Assembly (NCBI GenBank): GCA_934120635.1
Contig: CAKOUR010000003.1
Coordinates: forward strand, 1 to 64,000
DNA length: 64,000 bases
Source: an uncultured Bacilli bacterium
GTDB taxonomy: Bacteria > Bacillota_I > Bacilli_A > RF39 > UBA660
Direction: 5' to 3'
Of this stretch, positions 26,349-35,837 are shown piece after piece. Position numbers and translations under genes: made by a program. Each line of letters starts with the position of its first letter. Positions within the stretch are counted from its first letter, which is position 1. The notes beneath the pieces are model-generated. The model saw only the letters and a program-made list of their open reading frames with translations. It had not been told where the DNA came from and did not search any database.

Positions 26349-28898
26349 TTATTTTAATTTTTCTTTTAATTCATATAATAAATTTAAAGCTTTTAATGGT
26401 GTTAATTCCAGAACATTTGTTTGTTTTAATATTTCTTCAACTTCACTTTTTTCTGATATTTTTTGTGAAATTACTTCTAATGGTAAACTTGTTTGGATAG
26501 TAATTTCTTTTTTACTTGGATCGTTATTTTCGTAAGCTGCTAGTATTTCTGATGCTCTAGTTAATACTTCGTTTGGTAATCCTGCTAATTTTGCTACGTT
26601 AATACCATAACTTTTGTCTACACTTCCATCTTTTACTTTATGTAGAAAGATAATGTTTTCTCCATCTTCTGATGCTGATACGTGTTTGTTTTTTAAGTGT
26701 TTTAATTCTTTTTCTAATTTTGTTAATTCGTGATAGTGAGTTGAAAATAGTGTTTTACATCCTATTGTATTATTTACATATTCTAGTATTGCTTGGGCTA
26801 GGCTCATTCCATCATAAGTGGCTGTTCCCCTACCCAACTCATCGAATAAAATTAGACTATTTTTTGTTGCATTTTTTAAGGCGTGAGTGGCTTCTATCAT
26901 TTCTACCATAAATGTGGACTCTCCACTAACTAAGTCATCACTGGCACCTATTCTTGTGAATATCTGGTCAAATATAGGCATTTTTGCTTCTTTTGCGGGT
27001 ACAAAACATCCTATTTGGGACATAATAGCGATAATTCCTAATTGTCTCATATAAGTACTTTTTCCGGCCATATTAGGTCCTGTAATTAATAGTGTATATA
27101 CACCATTATCCATTACAATATCATTAGGGACATATTCTCCTTTAATTACTCTTTCTACAACTGGATGTCTTGATTCTATTAGTTTTAGACTATGATCTAA
27201 TGTTATAATTGGTCTTACATAGTTATATCTTTCACTTACTAAGGCAAAACTTTGTAAGACATCTATTTCACTGATTGTTTTCGCAACTTTTTGTAATTTA
27301 GGAATATATTTCTTAATTTTATCTCTAATTTCAATAAATAGTTCATATTCTAGATTAATGATTTTTTCTTCAGCACTTAAGATTAAATCTTCTTTTTCTT
27401 TTAAAAGTGGTGTTATAAATCGTTCACAATTTGTTAGGGTTTGTTTTCTAATATATCCCATATCTTCTTTGATTAACCCTAAGTTTCCTTTGGATATTTC
27501 AATATAGTATCCAAATACTTTGTTAAATCCTATTTTTAGATTTTTAATTCCTGTTCTCTCTTTTTCTTCTAATTCAAATTTGCTGATGAAGTCCTTTCCC
27601 CCACTTCTTAATTCTTTTAGTTCATCTAATTCACTGGAGTAACCTTTTTTTATTAAGTAACCTTCTTTTAGGGTAACAGGTGGTTCTTCATAGATAGATG
27701 TTTCTAAGAGATCATATAAATCTGTTAGAGGATTAATTTCACTATAAAATTTGATTTCTTTTAGCATTTCAGCGATGATTGGTAACACTTTTAGGGAATT
27801 TTTTAATTGAATTAAGTCTCTTCCATTTGCGTTTCCTAAAGCTATTCTTCCACTTAATCTTTCTAGGTCATATATTTCATATAGATTTCTTCTTAAGTCT
27901 TCAGTTAAAATAAATTCTTCAATTAATTTACTTACTACTTCATGTCTTTTTTCTATGGGCTTTTTTTCCTTTAGTGGGGCTTCAATCCATTGTTTTAATT
28001 TTCTACTTCCCATAGCTGTTTTGGTATTATCTAGAAGCCATAATAGGGAGTAATTTCTATCTTTTAAGCGTATGCTTTCTGTTAGTTCTAGATTTCTTTT
28101 TGTATGGATATCCATCTTTAGAAAGTTATCTGTTTCATTGATGATGACTTTTTGTAAGTGACTTAAGCTTCTTTTTTGATTGATAACTAGGTAATATAAT
28201 AAATGTTTTATTGAAGTGATATAGCGACTGTCAGTTATTCCTTTGTAGCAAAATTTGTATTCATCTGTTTCTAAAATATTATTTACAAGAGTTACTGTTA
28301 AGTGGTATTGTTCTTTTAATAGATTAATAATACTAGTATCTACTTTTTTATTTACTACTACTTCTTTTAGACCAAAAGATAAGATATCATTGATTAATTT
28401 ATCATTGTCGTGAGGAATAATCTCAGTGTATAGTTCTCCTGTTGTGATATCTGTATAAACGATAGAATAGCAATATTCATAGTCATAGATGCTACCAATA
28501 TAGTTATTTGTTTTTTCATCTAAGCTATTGGAACTAATAATGGTTCCTGAGGAGATAACTTCAGTAACGTCTCTTTTTACGATTCCTTTTGCTGTTTTTG
28601 GATCTTCTAATTGTTCACAAATAGCTACTTTGAATCCTTGCTTGATTAATTTGTCTACATAAATATCTACTGCATGATGAGGAACTCCACACATTGGGAC
28701 TCTTTCTTCTAGTCCAGCGTTTCTTCCTGTTAATGTTAATTCTAATGCATGTGAGACAATTTCTGCATCTTCAAAGAACATTTCGTAAAAGTCTCCTAAG
28801 CGATATAATAAGATCACATCAGGATATTTGTCTTTTAATTCTACATAGTGCCTCATCATAGGGGCTAATTTTGTTCTGTCAATTTCACTTATTTTCAT
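26349..28898 (-). CDS. mutS: DNA mismatch repair protein MutS
   Basis: 849 residues, full length. It recognises base mismatches and small loops. The N-terminal mismatch-binding domain carries the Phe-x-Glu motif in YRLGDFYEMFFEDA, and MCGVPHHAVDIYVDKLI follows. The ATPase has its Walker A in TGPNMAGKSTYMRQ, the signature STFMVEM and Walker B in LILFDELGRGT, with STHYHEL. AAGGTGA lies before the ATG. mutL is also in this window but 26 kb away, so the usual mutS-mutL pairing is broken. It is the first gene of the right replichore next to dif. Confidence 0.98.
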   Translation of the reverse strand: MKISEIDRTKLAPMMRHYVELKDKYPDVILLYRLGDFYEMFFEDAEIVSHALELTLTGRNAGLEERVPMCGVPHHAVDIYVDKLIKQGFKVAICEQLEDPKTAKGIVKRDVTEVISSGTIISSNSLDEKTNNYIGSIYDYEYCYSIVYTDITTGELYTEIIPHDNDKLINDILSFGLKEVVVNKKVDTSIINLLKEQYHLTVTLVNNILETDEYKFCYKGITDSRYITSIKHLLYYLVINQKRSLSHLQKVIINETDNFLKMDIHTKRNLELTESIRLKDRNYSLLWLLDNTKTAMGSRKLKQWIEAPLKEKKPIEKRHEVVSKLIEEFILTEDLRRNLYEIYDLERLSGRIALGNANGRDLIQLKNSLKVLPIIAEMLKEIKFYSEINPLTDLYDLLETSIYEEPPVTLKEGYLIKKGYSSELDELKELRSGGKDFISKFELEEKERTGIKNLKIGFNKVFGYYIEISKGNLGLIKEDMGYIRKQTLTNCERFITPLLKEKEDLILSAEEKIINLEYELFIEIRDKIKKYIPKLQKVAKTISEIDVLQSFALVSERYNYVRPIITLDHSLKLIESRHPVVERVIKGEYVPNDIVMDNGVYTLLITGPNMAGKSTYMRQLGIIAIMSQIGCFVPAKEAKMPIFDQIFTRIGASDDLVSGESTFMVEMIEATHALKNATKNSLILFDELGRGTATYDGMSLAQAILEYVNNTIGCKTLFSTHYHELTKLEKELKHLKNKHVSASEDGENIIFLHKVKDGSVDKSYGINVAKLAGLPNEVLTRASEILAAYENNDPSKKEITIQTSLPLEVISQKISEKSEVEEILKQTNVLELTPLKALNLLYELKEKLK

Positions 28899-28925
28899 TT
28901 TACTTCACCTTTTCTTGCTTATATA

Positions 28926-28934
28926 AGTATACCA
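28926..28934 (-). promoter_or_regulatory. Extended -10 promoter of mutS
   Basis: On the - strand the sequence reads TGGTATACT, an extended -10 (TGN plus TATACT), about 28 bases before the start codon. The -35 is weak. Confidence 0.6.
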
Positions 28935-29012
28935 GAAAAAATGGTAATTCGTGGTATTTTTAATTCTTTGTTTACAAAAAATACTGATAAAGACTTATCT
29001 ATTTTATCAAAC

Positions 29013-29036
29013 AAAAAACTTAGGACAATACCTAAG
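29013..29036 (-). terminator. Terminator after tig
   Basis: A 6-bp stem, CTTAGG/CCTAAG with a 6-base loop, is followed on - by six U. Confidence 0.78.
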
Positions 29037-29049
29037 CTTGTATGTTTTT

Positions 29050-30282
29050 TTATTTCATTAAGTCAATTGCTTTTCTTACTTTGATGTCATATTTTACAGC
29101 GTCATCTCCACCAAGTGAAGATTTTACATCTTCTTCTGTCATATTGTATTTTTGTGCTAAATCTTTGATTTGATCTAAAGCTTCTTTTTCATCAGCTTCG
29201 ATTTGTTCTTCTTTGATGATTGCGTTTAATAAGTAACTATTTTTAAGTCTAACTTCTGCTTCTTTCTTCATATGATTAACAATGTCTTCTTTAGTTGTTC
29301 CAGCATATTTTAAGTATAATTCTTCAGTAATCCCTTGAGCAGACATATGACTCATGAAATCATTGTACATTGCTTCAGCTTCAGCGTCGATGATTTCTTC
29401 ATCTAATTCGATAGTCATGTTGCTTACGGCTTTTTCTAATAGGGCATCAACATATTTCTTTTCTGCTTCTTCTTCTTTTTGGGCTTTGATTTCTTCTTTC
29501 ATTTTCTTTTCTAAGTCTTCTTTAGTTTTAACATCTTCCATACCTAAATCTTCGAAGAAATCTTTATCTAATTCTGGTATTTCTTTGGTTTTGATTTCAT
29601 TTACTTTTACTTTGAATACAACTTCTTTACCTGCTAGAGATTTTTCTTGGTATTCTTCTGGGAAAGTTAGGGTTAAATCTTTTTCTTCTCCTTTTTTCAT
29701 CCCAATGATTCCTTCTTCAAAACCAGGAATGAATGAGTGACTTCCGATTTCTAATGAATAGTTTTCTCCTTTTCCACCTTCAAAAGCAACACCATCTTTA
29801 AATCCTTCGAAGTCGATAACAGCAACGTCACCATTTTCTACTGATCCTTCTTCTTTGATAACTAATTCGGTATAATTTTTTAATAATTCATCAATTTTTT
29901 GTTGTACTTCTTCTTTAGATACTTTAACATTTTCTTTTTTCACACCTAAATTTTTGTATTCTCCTAAAGTTACTGATGGTTCTAGAATGAAAGAGAAATT
30001 TACTTCTAATTCATCGTCATTTACTTTTACTACATCAATTTTTGGCTCTAAAATTGGTAAGATTTTTCCTTCTGTTAGAATTCTTTTATATTCTTGATCA
30101 ACTAGGATATCTGCTGCTTCCATTACGATTTGACCAGGGAAGTTTCTTTCGAAGATATTTCTTGGTGCTTTTCCTTTACGAAATCCATCTACTTTATATT
30201 TTGGACTTATTTTTTTGAAAGCTTGATCTTTTGCTTTTTCCCAATCTTCTTTTTGTGCTTTGTAATTTACTACTTTTTTCAT
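29050..30282 (-). CDS. tig: Trigger factor (ribosome-associated chaperone/PPIase)
   Basis: 410 residues. The ribosome-binding signature GFRKGKAP is at about 33-40. An FKBP-type PPIase domain follows near 150-235 (GDVAVIDFEGFKDGVAFEGG, PGFEEGIIGMKKGEEK), then the helical C-terminal chaperone arms. The N-terminus is about 15-20 residues shorter than in E. coli: the first beta-strand before the ribosome-binding helix is missing, although AGGAGG sits properly before this ATG, so the short form looks real. It lies 19 bases after greA and is cotranscribed from the greA promoter. Confidence 0.95.
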   Translation of the reverse strand: MKKVVNYKAQKEDWEKAKDQAFKKISPKYKVDGFRKGKAPRNIFERNFPGQIVMEAADILVDQEYKRILTEGKILPILEPKIDVVKVNDDELEVNFSFILEPSVTLGEYKNLGVKKENVKVSKEEVQQKIDELLKNYTELVIKEEGSVENGDVAVIDFEGFKDGVAFEGGKGENYSLEIGSHSFIPGFEEGIIGMKKGEEKDLTLTFPEEYQEKSLAGKEVVFKVKVNEIKTKEIPELDKDFFEDLGMEDVKTKEDLEKKMKEEIKAQKEEEAEKKYVDALLEKAVSNMTIELDEEIIDAEAEAMYNDFMSHMSAQGITEELYLKYAGTTKEDIVNHMKKEAEVRLKNSYLLNAIIKEEQIEADEKEALDQIKDLAQKYNMTEEDVKSSLGGDDAVKYDIKVRKAIDLMK

Positions 30283-30301
30283 TTCTTCCTCCTAAGTATT
30301 T

Positions 30302-30778
30302 TTATAATATTTCTACAATTTTAACATTATATGTTCCATTTGGGCTTTCTACTGCACGAATGTCTCCTGCTTTAGCATTCATGATGGCTTTAGCTAGTGG
30401 GGATTCGTTTGAAATCTTATTATTTGATGGATCAGCCTCTTTTGATCCTACTATCATGTATTCTTCTGTGTCATCATCATCTTCTTCAATATATTCAATT
30501 TTTACTGTAGAACCAAGACATACAGCATCTGTTGAATTTTTTTCGATGATGTGAGCATTCTCCATGATTTTTTCTAATTCTTGAATTCTTCCTTCTACTT
30601 GTGCTTGCTCATTTCTTGCTGCATCATAATCGGCATTTTCAGATAAATCTCCTAATGCTCTTGCTTCTTTTAATGCTTTAATAACAGCGGGTCTTTTGAC
30701 ATTTTTTAAATCGTTTAATTCTGTTTCTAATTCTAAAAAACCTTGATCGGTTAAATATACTTTTTCATTATTTTTCAT
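30302..30778 (-). CDS. greA: Transcription elongation factor GreA
   Basis: 158 residues, canonical size. It rescues backtracked RNA polymerase by stimulating transcript cleavage. The N-terminal coiled-coil has the acidic tip in ARALGDLSENADYDAARNEQ. The C-terminal FKBP-like domain has VCLGSTVKIEY and SPLAKAIMNAKAGD. A run of Asp (EEDDDDTEE) sits in the middle of the C-domain. AGGAGGATTACATA precedes the ATG. First gene of the greA-tig unit. Confidence 0.96.
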   Translation of the reverse strand: MKNNEKVYLTDQGFLELETELNDLKNVKRPAVIKALKEARALGDLSENADYDAARNEQAQVEGRIQELEKIMENAHIIEKNSTDAVCLGSTVKIEYIEEDDDDTEEYMIVGSKEADPSNNKISNESPLAKAIMNAKAGDIRAVESPNGTYNVKIVEIL

Positions 30779-30805
30779 TATGTAATCCTCCTCAACTATT
30801 TCAAA

Positions 30806-30834
30806 ATTTTACTATAAAAAGGGCTTTTTGTCAA
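30806..30834 (-). promoter_or_regulatory. SigA promoter of greA-tig
   Basis: On the - strand: TTGACA (30829-30834), a 17-base spacer and TAAAAT (30806-30811). Confidence 0.88.
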
Positions 30835-30855
30835 GAAAAAAATAGAGATTCTATT
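30835..30855 (-). terminator. Compact terminator of murD
   Basis: On the - strand a 6-bp stem, AATAGA/TCTATT with a 3-base loop and six T. It begins within the end of murD and abuts the greA -35. Confidence 0.65.
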
Positions 30856-32239
30856 CGTTTATATCATTTACTATTTTTTTGAAAATATCCCCTCTTTGAT
30901 AAGCGTTTTTAAACATATCGAAACTAGCGCTTGCTGGAGAAAATAATACGACTTCTCCGTCAGTTGCTACTCTATTTGCGATATCGATGGCACTTTCTAA
31001 ATCATCTAGAACATAGATTTGTAAAGTGTTGTTTCCTTGTTTCTTTTTTTCTTCCATTACGGCATCATAAATTTTATCTTTAGTTTGACCGAATAATACT
31101 AATTTAGAAACTTTCTCTAAGATTGGTTTTGCTAATGGAGTATAAGGAATATTTTTGTCACTTCCTCCAGCGATTAAGACAATTTTTTCAGAGAAAGCAT
31201 ATAAGCCTCCTAAACATTTGTCTGGTGTTGTGCTAGCGGAGTCGTTATACCATTTTACTCCATTTATCTCTCTTACAAATTCTAGTCTATGTGGTACACT
31301 TTTGATGCTTTTTACTAGAGCTTCGATTTTGTTTAAGTCTGGTAAAAATTCTTTGGTGGCATTTAAGGCAGCACAGATGTTTAAGTAGTTGTGTTTTCCT
31401 TTTAGCATTAAGTTATTAGTATCTATTACTTTTTCTTCATTATAGTAGATTTTGTCTTCTTTTAAATAAAAGCCATCTTTTATTTCTTGATTGCCAAAGA
31501 AAGATACTTGACTTTTTGCTTCTTTGGAAAAGTTTTTCACGATTTCATCATCATGATTTAAAACTAATTTATTGTTTATACTTTGATTTTTAAAGATATA
31601 TTTTTTGGCATTAATATATTCTTCATAGCTTCCGTGTACATCTAGATGATCAGGAGAGATATTGGTAATTACTGCAATATCAGGTGAAACTGGCATTTCC
31701 ATTAATTGAAAGCTAGATAATTCTAGAACAACAATATCTTCTTTTTTCATGTTTTCAATTTGATTAAAGAGAGGTGTGCCTATGTTTCCTCCGGTAAAGA
31801 CATGATACCCTAATTCTTTTAATATATGGGTAATGATAGTTGTTGTTGTTGTTTTTCCTTTACTACCCGTGATTCCTATTGTTTTACATGGGGCATAGCG
31901 AATGACTTCTTCGATTTCACTAGTAATAATAGCCCCCCTACTCTTTTCTTTGATTAGATAAGGATTATTAGGTAGAAAGCTTGGACTTCTGAAGATGATA
32001 TCAAAGTGGTTTAATCTTTCTAAGTATTCTTTGCCTAAAGATGCTTTTAAAATTCTTTTTTGAATTAACTTTTGAATTTCTTCATTTAAATTTTCTTCTT
32101 CTTTTTGGTCAAATAAAGTCAAATCACAGTTCAGTGATACTAATTTTTGAATTAAAGGAACATTGCTGACTCCTGCTCCAATGATGGCGATTTTTTGTTT
32201 GGTTAAATCTTTTAAAAATTCTTGGAATGTTTCTTTCAT
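30851..32239 (-). CDS. murD: UDP-N-acetylmuramoyl-L-alanine--D-glutamate ligase
   Basis: 462 residues. It adds D-Glu to UDP-MurNAc-L-Ala in the cytosol. The N-terminal Rossmann domain starts IAIIGAGVSN, the ATP loop is GITGSKGKTTT, conserved Mur residues are in NISPDHLDVHGSYEEYINAKKYIF and LKGKHNYLNICAAL, and the C-terminal domain has WYNDSASTTPDKCLGGL and IAGGSDKNIPY. It stands away from a dcw cluster. The upstream neighbour is a hypothetical gene 36 bases before it. Confidence 0.96.
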   Translation of the reverse strand: MKETFQEFLKDLTKQKIAIIGAGVSNVPLIQKLVSLNCDLTLFDQKEEENLNEEIQKLIQKRILKASLGKEYLERLNHFDIIFRSPSFLPNNPYLIKEKSRGAIITSEIEEVIRYAPCKTIGITGSKGKTTTTTIITHILKELGYHVFTGGNIGTPLFNQIENMKKEDIVVLELSSFQLMEMPVSPDIAVITNISPDHLDVHGSYEEYINAKKYIFKNQSINNKLVLNHDDEIVKNFSKEAKSQVSFFGNQEIKDGFYLKEDKIYYNEEKVIDTNNLMLKGKHNYLNICAALNATKEFLPDLNKIEALVKSIKSVPHRLEFVREINGVKWYNDSASTTPDKCLGGLYAFSEKIVLIAGGSDKNIPYTPLAKPILEKVSKLVLFGQTKDKIYDAVMEEKKKQGNNTLQIYVLDDLESAIDIANRVATDGEVVLFSPASASFDMFKNAYQRGDIFKKIVNDINE

Positions 32240-32274
32240 TTTTGCACTTCCGTTTCTATAATACTTAATTTTTT

Positions 32275-32589
32275 TTAAACTTTATATATATCTCTTATGA
32301 TGGAGATAGGGATATATTCATTGTCAATAGTAATTAAATTGTTTTGATTTCTAGCCACAATTCTTTTTTTGATGGTTTCTGTATCTGTAATAATTTCTAC
32401 ATCTGCTTTATAGACAAAATCTTTTTCTTTAAAAATCTGCTCAATTTTTTGATCAATAGAAATTGAAGAATACTTATTTTGTCTTAATTCATTATTTTTA
32501 TGATTTTCCATACTACTATAAACTTTTTGAATACTATTTACTGTTTTATTTATTTTATTGTGATACATTTTGGGTAATTCTTTATTCAT
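32275..32589 (-). CDS. Hypothetical protein (104 aa)
   Basis: About 104 residues. The N-terminal half is basic and helical (MNKELPKMYHNKINKTVNSIQ), with an Asn-rich linker. The C-terminal ~45 residues look like a small beta domain (YKADVEIITDTETIKKRI, NLITIDNEYIPISIIRDIYKV). No membrane segment. I chose the ATG at 32589, five bases after AGGTGA; the GTG at 32598 overlaps that site. A 6-bp hairpin covers the ribosome site. It lies between the ClpX-like gene and murD, all in the same direction. No family recognised. Confidence 0.65.
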   Translation of the reverse strand: MNKELPKMYHNKINKTVNSIQKVYSSMENHKNNELRQNKYSSISIDQKIEQIFKEKDFVYKADVEIITDTETIKKRIVARNQNNLITIDNEYIPISIIRDIYKV

Positions 32590-32595
32590 GTTTTT

Positions 32596-32617
32596 CACCT
32601 CATTTCATTTTATGAGG
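32596..32617 (-). promoter_or_regulatory. Hairpin covering a ribosome binding site
   Basis: On the - strand CCTCAT pairs with ATGAGG across an 8-base loop. The second arm is the AGG of the Shine-Dalgarno AGGTGA for the 32589 start, so the stem could limit translation. Confidence 0.5.
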
Positions 32618-32652
32618 ATTTCTATTGAATATACATGAAAAAGAAATATACG

Positions 32653-34074
32653 CTAGATAATTTCTTTCTTTTCTAGAATATATCCTTTAGGATTTTCTTG
32701 ACTCTTTTTCTTTAATGTTAGACTTTTATATGCTGCTGGTTCTTGATTAATTTTGCTAAATGGTTCTTTGAATAGATTATCCACACAACCAATTAAGGCT
32801 CTTGCTCCTGTATCATTTTTGATGGCTTCTTTGGCTAAATCTTGATAAACTTCTTCATCAATTTGGAGCTTTATTTTTAAATCATTTAATATTTGGATTT
32901 TGGATTGGATAGTTTGGTTATGAGGATTTTTTAAGATTTGAATAAGATTTTCTTCTGTTAATGGGTTTAGTTCAATGATATTAGGAAGTCTACCAATTAA
33001 TTCTTTTTTGATTCCATATTGATATAAATCTTCTGTGGTAATTGGTTCTTTCTGTTTTATTAATGATTCTTTTTGTTGAAATCCTATTGTTTTTTTCTTT
33101 TCTTGTTTTTTCTTTCGTAATCCAGTGAAAGCACCTGAAGCAATTACGGTAATATTTTTAGTACTTAAGGTAACATAATTAGGAAATAAAACATCTCCTA
33201 AATTAATTCTGTATTCTCCATCTTCTAAAAGTTTTAAGAGTTCATCTTGGATGGAGGCTGTTCCTATTTGGGCATTAGCTTCTATGGTTGTACTAGCTTT
33301 TTTATCAATTTCATCAATGAAAATAATTCCTCTACTAGCTTTTGCAATATCGTTATTAGCTTTTTCAATCAGTTGCTTTAAAATATCTTCGATATTTCCT
33401 CCTTGATATCCAGATGCTGTTAGTGATGTAGCGTCTGTGATTACGGTAGGAACATTCAAACTTTTAGCAATATTTCTAATAATTTCTGTCTTTCCTACTC
33501 CTGATGGTCCAATAAGTAAAATATTATTTTTTACTTCACTTTTAGAATTTTGCCATAGGATAGAAACAATATCATCAATTGCTTTATCTTGACCAATGAT
33601 TTTATCTTTTAGCTCAGTAACTAATTTTTTTGCATCAAATAATTCTTCTCTTTTTAAAATCTTTTTTGCTAATGGTAAATCTGCATCTACTGTATAATAG
33701 GGATTAGGATTATGAGGTGTAAAGCAATATAGTGCTACATTATCATAATCTCCAATTTTAGGAACGGAAAATAAATATTTAAAATTTTTTATGACTTCAA
33801 AGTATCCTAAGGCGTAATTTTTGATGTATTCTTTGGGAGATGCTTTGATTAATTTTTGATCTTCTTTTGGGATAATAATCTTTTGCCGAAGTCCATAACC
33901 ATAGTTTTGTTCTAAATCTAACATGTAATTATACTTTTTTCCACTTATTGTAATGAATTCTTCTGTTGTTTCATCTTTTTTACCTACTACTACATGATGA
34001 GGGATATAGTTTAAAATTCCATTGGCTAATCTTTTTTTCTTGAATATAATTGCCACTTCTAAATTAGTTTTCAT
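32653..34074 (-). CDS. ClpX-like AAA+ unfoldase with a different N-terminal domain
   Basis: 473 residues. The AAA+ core resembles ClpX: IIGQDKAIDDIV, Walker A GPSGVGKT (189-196), Walker B IIFIDEIDKKAS (from 250), IASGAFTGL, and KKELIGRLPNIIEL with a C-terminal small domain GARAL. An IGF tripeptide at 330-332 sits in the loop that ClpX uses to dock on ClpP, so it probably feeds ClpP. Differences: residues 1-150 lack the zinc-binding CxxC pairs of ClpX and show an unknown domain, and the pore loop reads GYQG (222-225) instead of GYVG. No clpP is in the window. It overlaps the end of aspS by 11 bases, so it is cotranscribed behind the T-box. Confidence 0.85.
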   Translation of the reverse strand: MKTNLEVAIIFKKKRLANGILNYIPHHVVVGKKDETTEEFITISGKKYNYMLDLEQNYGYGLRQKIIIPKEDQKLIKASPKEYIKNYALGYFEVIKNFKYLFSVPKIGDYDNVALYCFTPHNPNPYYTVDADLPLAKKILKREELFDAKKLVTELKDKIIGQDKAIDDIVSILWQNSKSEVKNNILLIGPSGVGKTEIIRNIAKSLNVPTVITDATSLTASGYQGGNIEDILKQLIEKANNDIAKASRGIIFIDEIDKKASTTIEANAQIGTASIQDELLKLLEDGEYRINLGDVLFPNYVTLSTKNITVIASGAFTGLRKKKQEKKKTIGFQQKESLIKQKEPITTEDLYQYGIKKELIGRLPNIIELNPLTEENLIQILKNPHNQTIQSKIQILNDLKIKLQIDEEVYQDLAKEAIKNDTGARALIGCVDNLFKEPFSKINQEPAAYKSLTLKKKSQENPKGYILEKKEII

Positions 34075-35824
34075 TTTTCTTCTCTTCCTTCAACTGTAAC
34101 CCTAATTCTTCTAATTGTTTTTCTGAAACAACATTTGGAGCTTCTGTTAATAGACATGAGGCACTTGCTGTTTTAGGAAATGCAATAACATCACGAATAT
34201 TATCTGTTTCAGTGAGTAACATAGTTAATCTATCTAATCCTAAAGCAAATCCTCCATGTGGTGGTGTTCCATATTTGAATGCTTCCATTAGAAATCCAAA
34301 TTTTTCTTTGGCTTCTTCATCAGTAAAGCCTAGTGCTTCAAACATAATTTTTTGGGTATCTTGATTATGAATACGAATTGAGCCTCCTCCTGCTTCATAG
34401 CCATTGATGACAATATCATATGCCTTAGCGTAGCAATTGGCTTTGTCTGTTAGTAATTTATCAATATCTTCATCTTTTGGTGCCGTAAATGGATGATGAC
34501 AAGCTACATATCTATTTTCTTGTTCACTATATTCAAATACTGGGAAATCAGTTACAAATAACATTTGATATTCTTTATTGTTAATCATTTGATTATCTTT
34601 TGCTAATTTACATCTAAGAGCACCTAAGCTTGTTTTTACTATGTTGTATGCTCCGCTAATGATAAATACAATATCATTCTTTTCTAAATTTAATTGCCTT
34701 TTTAAAGTACTGATTTCTTCTTCACTTAAGTTTTTAGCAATGCTTCCTGATAAAGTATCTTCAACTTTAATGTAAGCAAGACCAGTTGCTTTATAAGTTT
34801 TTACGAAGTCTGTTAATTTATCAATTTCTTTTCTTGAATATTTATCGGCTTTATTTTTTAATACTAAAGCATTAATGATACCTTTTTCTTCGATTACTTT
34901 TTTTAAGAATTCTATTGAAGTATTGTTGAAAATATTTGTAATTTCTTGAATTGGCATTTCATATCTTAAATCAGGTTTATCACTACCATAATTTTTTATT
35001 GCATCGTTGTATTTCATTCTTTTTAGTGGTAATTTGATTTCTACTTGTTTCATTTCTTTAAATACTTTCGCAATTAATTTTTCAATTACATTCATGACAT
35101 CAAATTCATCAACGAAGCTTAGTTCAACATCAACTTGAGTAAATTCTGGTTGACGATCTGCTCTTAAATCTTCATCACGGAAACATTTCGCAATTTGATA
35201 ATATTTTTCAAAGCCACTTACCATTAATAATTGTTTTAAAATTTGAGGAGATTGTGGTAAGGCATAAAAGTTTCCTTTATTGATACGACTAGGGACTAAG
35301 TAATCTCTTGCTCCTTCTGGAGTTGAACGACATAAAACTGGAGTTTCTATATCAATAAATCCTTCCGTATCCAAAAAATTTCTAATACATCTTGTAATTT
35401 TTGCTCTTGTTATTATTTTATCTTTCAAGCTTTGTCTTCTTAAATCTAAGTAACGATATTTTAATCTAGTATCTTCTAGAGCATTGGTATCATCTTTAAT
35501 TTCAAAAGGAGTTTCTATAGAAGTATTAACTATCTCTAATTCTTGAATATCGATTTCTATTTCTCCTGTTTTGATATTAGGGTTAACTTTTTCTCTTTTT
35601 TGAACTGTACCAATTACTTTAATGACATATTCATTTTTTAAACGACTTGCTATTTCGTATGCCTTATTTTCTGGACGGATGGTTAATTGGATTAGTCCAC
35701 TTCTATCTCTTAGGTCGATGAATATGACTCCTCCTAGGTCTCTTTTCTTTTGAACCCAGCCATATAATTCTAGGGTTTGTCCAATATTTTCTTTAGTAAT
35801 GGTACTGTTTTCTATTGTTTTCAT
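34064..35824 (-). CDS. aspS: Aspartyl-tRNA synthetase
   Basis: 586 residues, class II. It charges tRNA-Asp, and the bacterial type has an insertion (GAD) domain. The N-terminal OB fold holds YGWVQKKRDLGGVIFIDLRDRSG; catalytic motifs include CRSTPEGARDYLVPSR, motif 2 FRDEDLRADRQPEFTQVDVE and motif 3 GGFALGLDRLTMLL. I chose the ATG at 35824, after AAGGAAAAT; an upstream TTG-type extension has no support. Preceded by a T-box leader. The 3' end overlaps the ClpX-like gene. Confidence 0.97.
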   Translation of the reverse strand: MKTIENSTITKENIGQTLELYGWVQKKRDLGGVIFIDLRDRSGLIQLTIRPENKAYEIASRLKNEYVIKVIGTVQKREKVNPNIKTGEIEIDIQELEIVNTSIETPFEIKDDTNALEDTRLKYRYLDLRRQSLKDKIITRAKITRCIRNFLDTEGFIDIETPVLCRSTPEGARDYLVPSRINKGNFYALPQSPQILKQLLMVSGFEKYYQIAKCFRDEDLRADRQPEFTQVDVELSFVDEFDVMNVIEKLIAKVFKEMKQVEIKLPLKRMKYNDAIKNYGSDKPDLRYEMPIQEITNIFNNTSIEFLKKVIEEKGIINALVLKNKADKYSRKEIDKLTDFVKTYKATGLAYIKVEDTLSGSIAKNLSEEEISTLKRQLNLEKNDIVFIISGAYNIVKTSLGALRCKLAKDNQMINNKEYQMLFVTDFPVFEYSEQENRYVACHHPFTAPKDEDIDKLLTDKANCYAKAYDIVINGYEAGGGSIRIHNQDTQKIMFEALGFTDEEAKEKFGFLMEAFKYGTPPHGGFALGLDRLTMLLTETDNIRDVIAFPKTASASCLLTEAPNVVSEKQLEELGLQLKEEKKNEN

Positions 35825-35837
35825 TATTTTCCTTCTT

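Noticed and set aside
29354..29740. 128-residue frame on + opposite tig
   Set aside because: It is the antisense shadow of tig, Ser/Leu-rich by codon mirroring, with no ribosome site.
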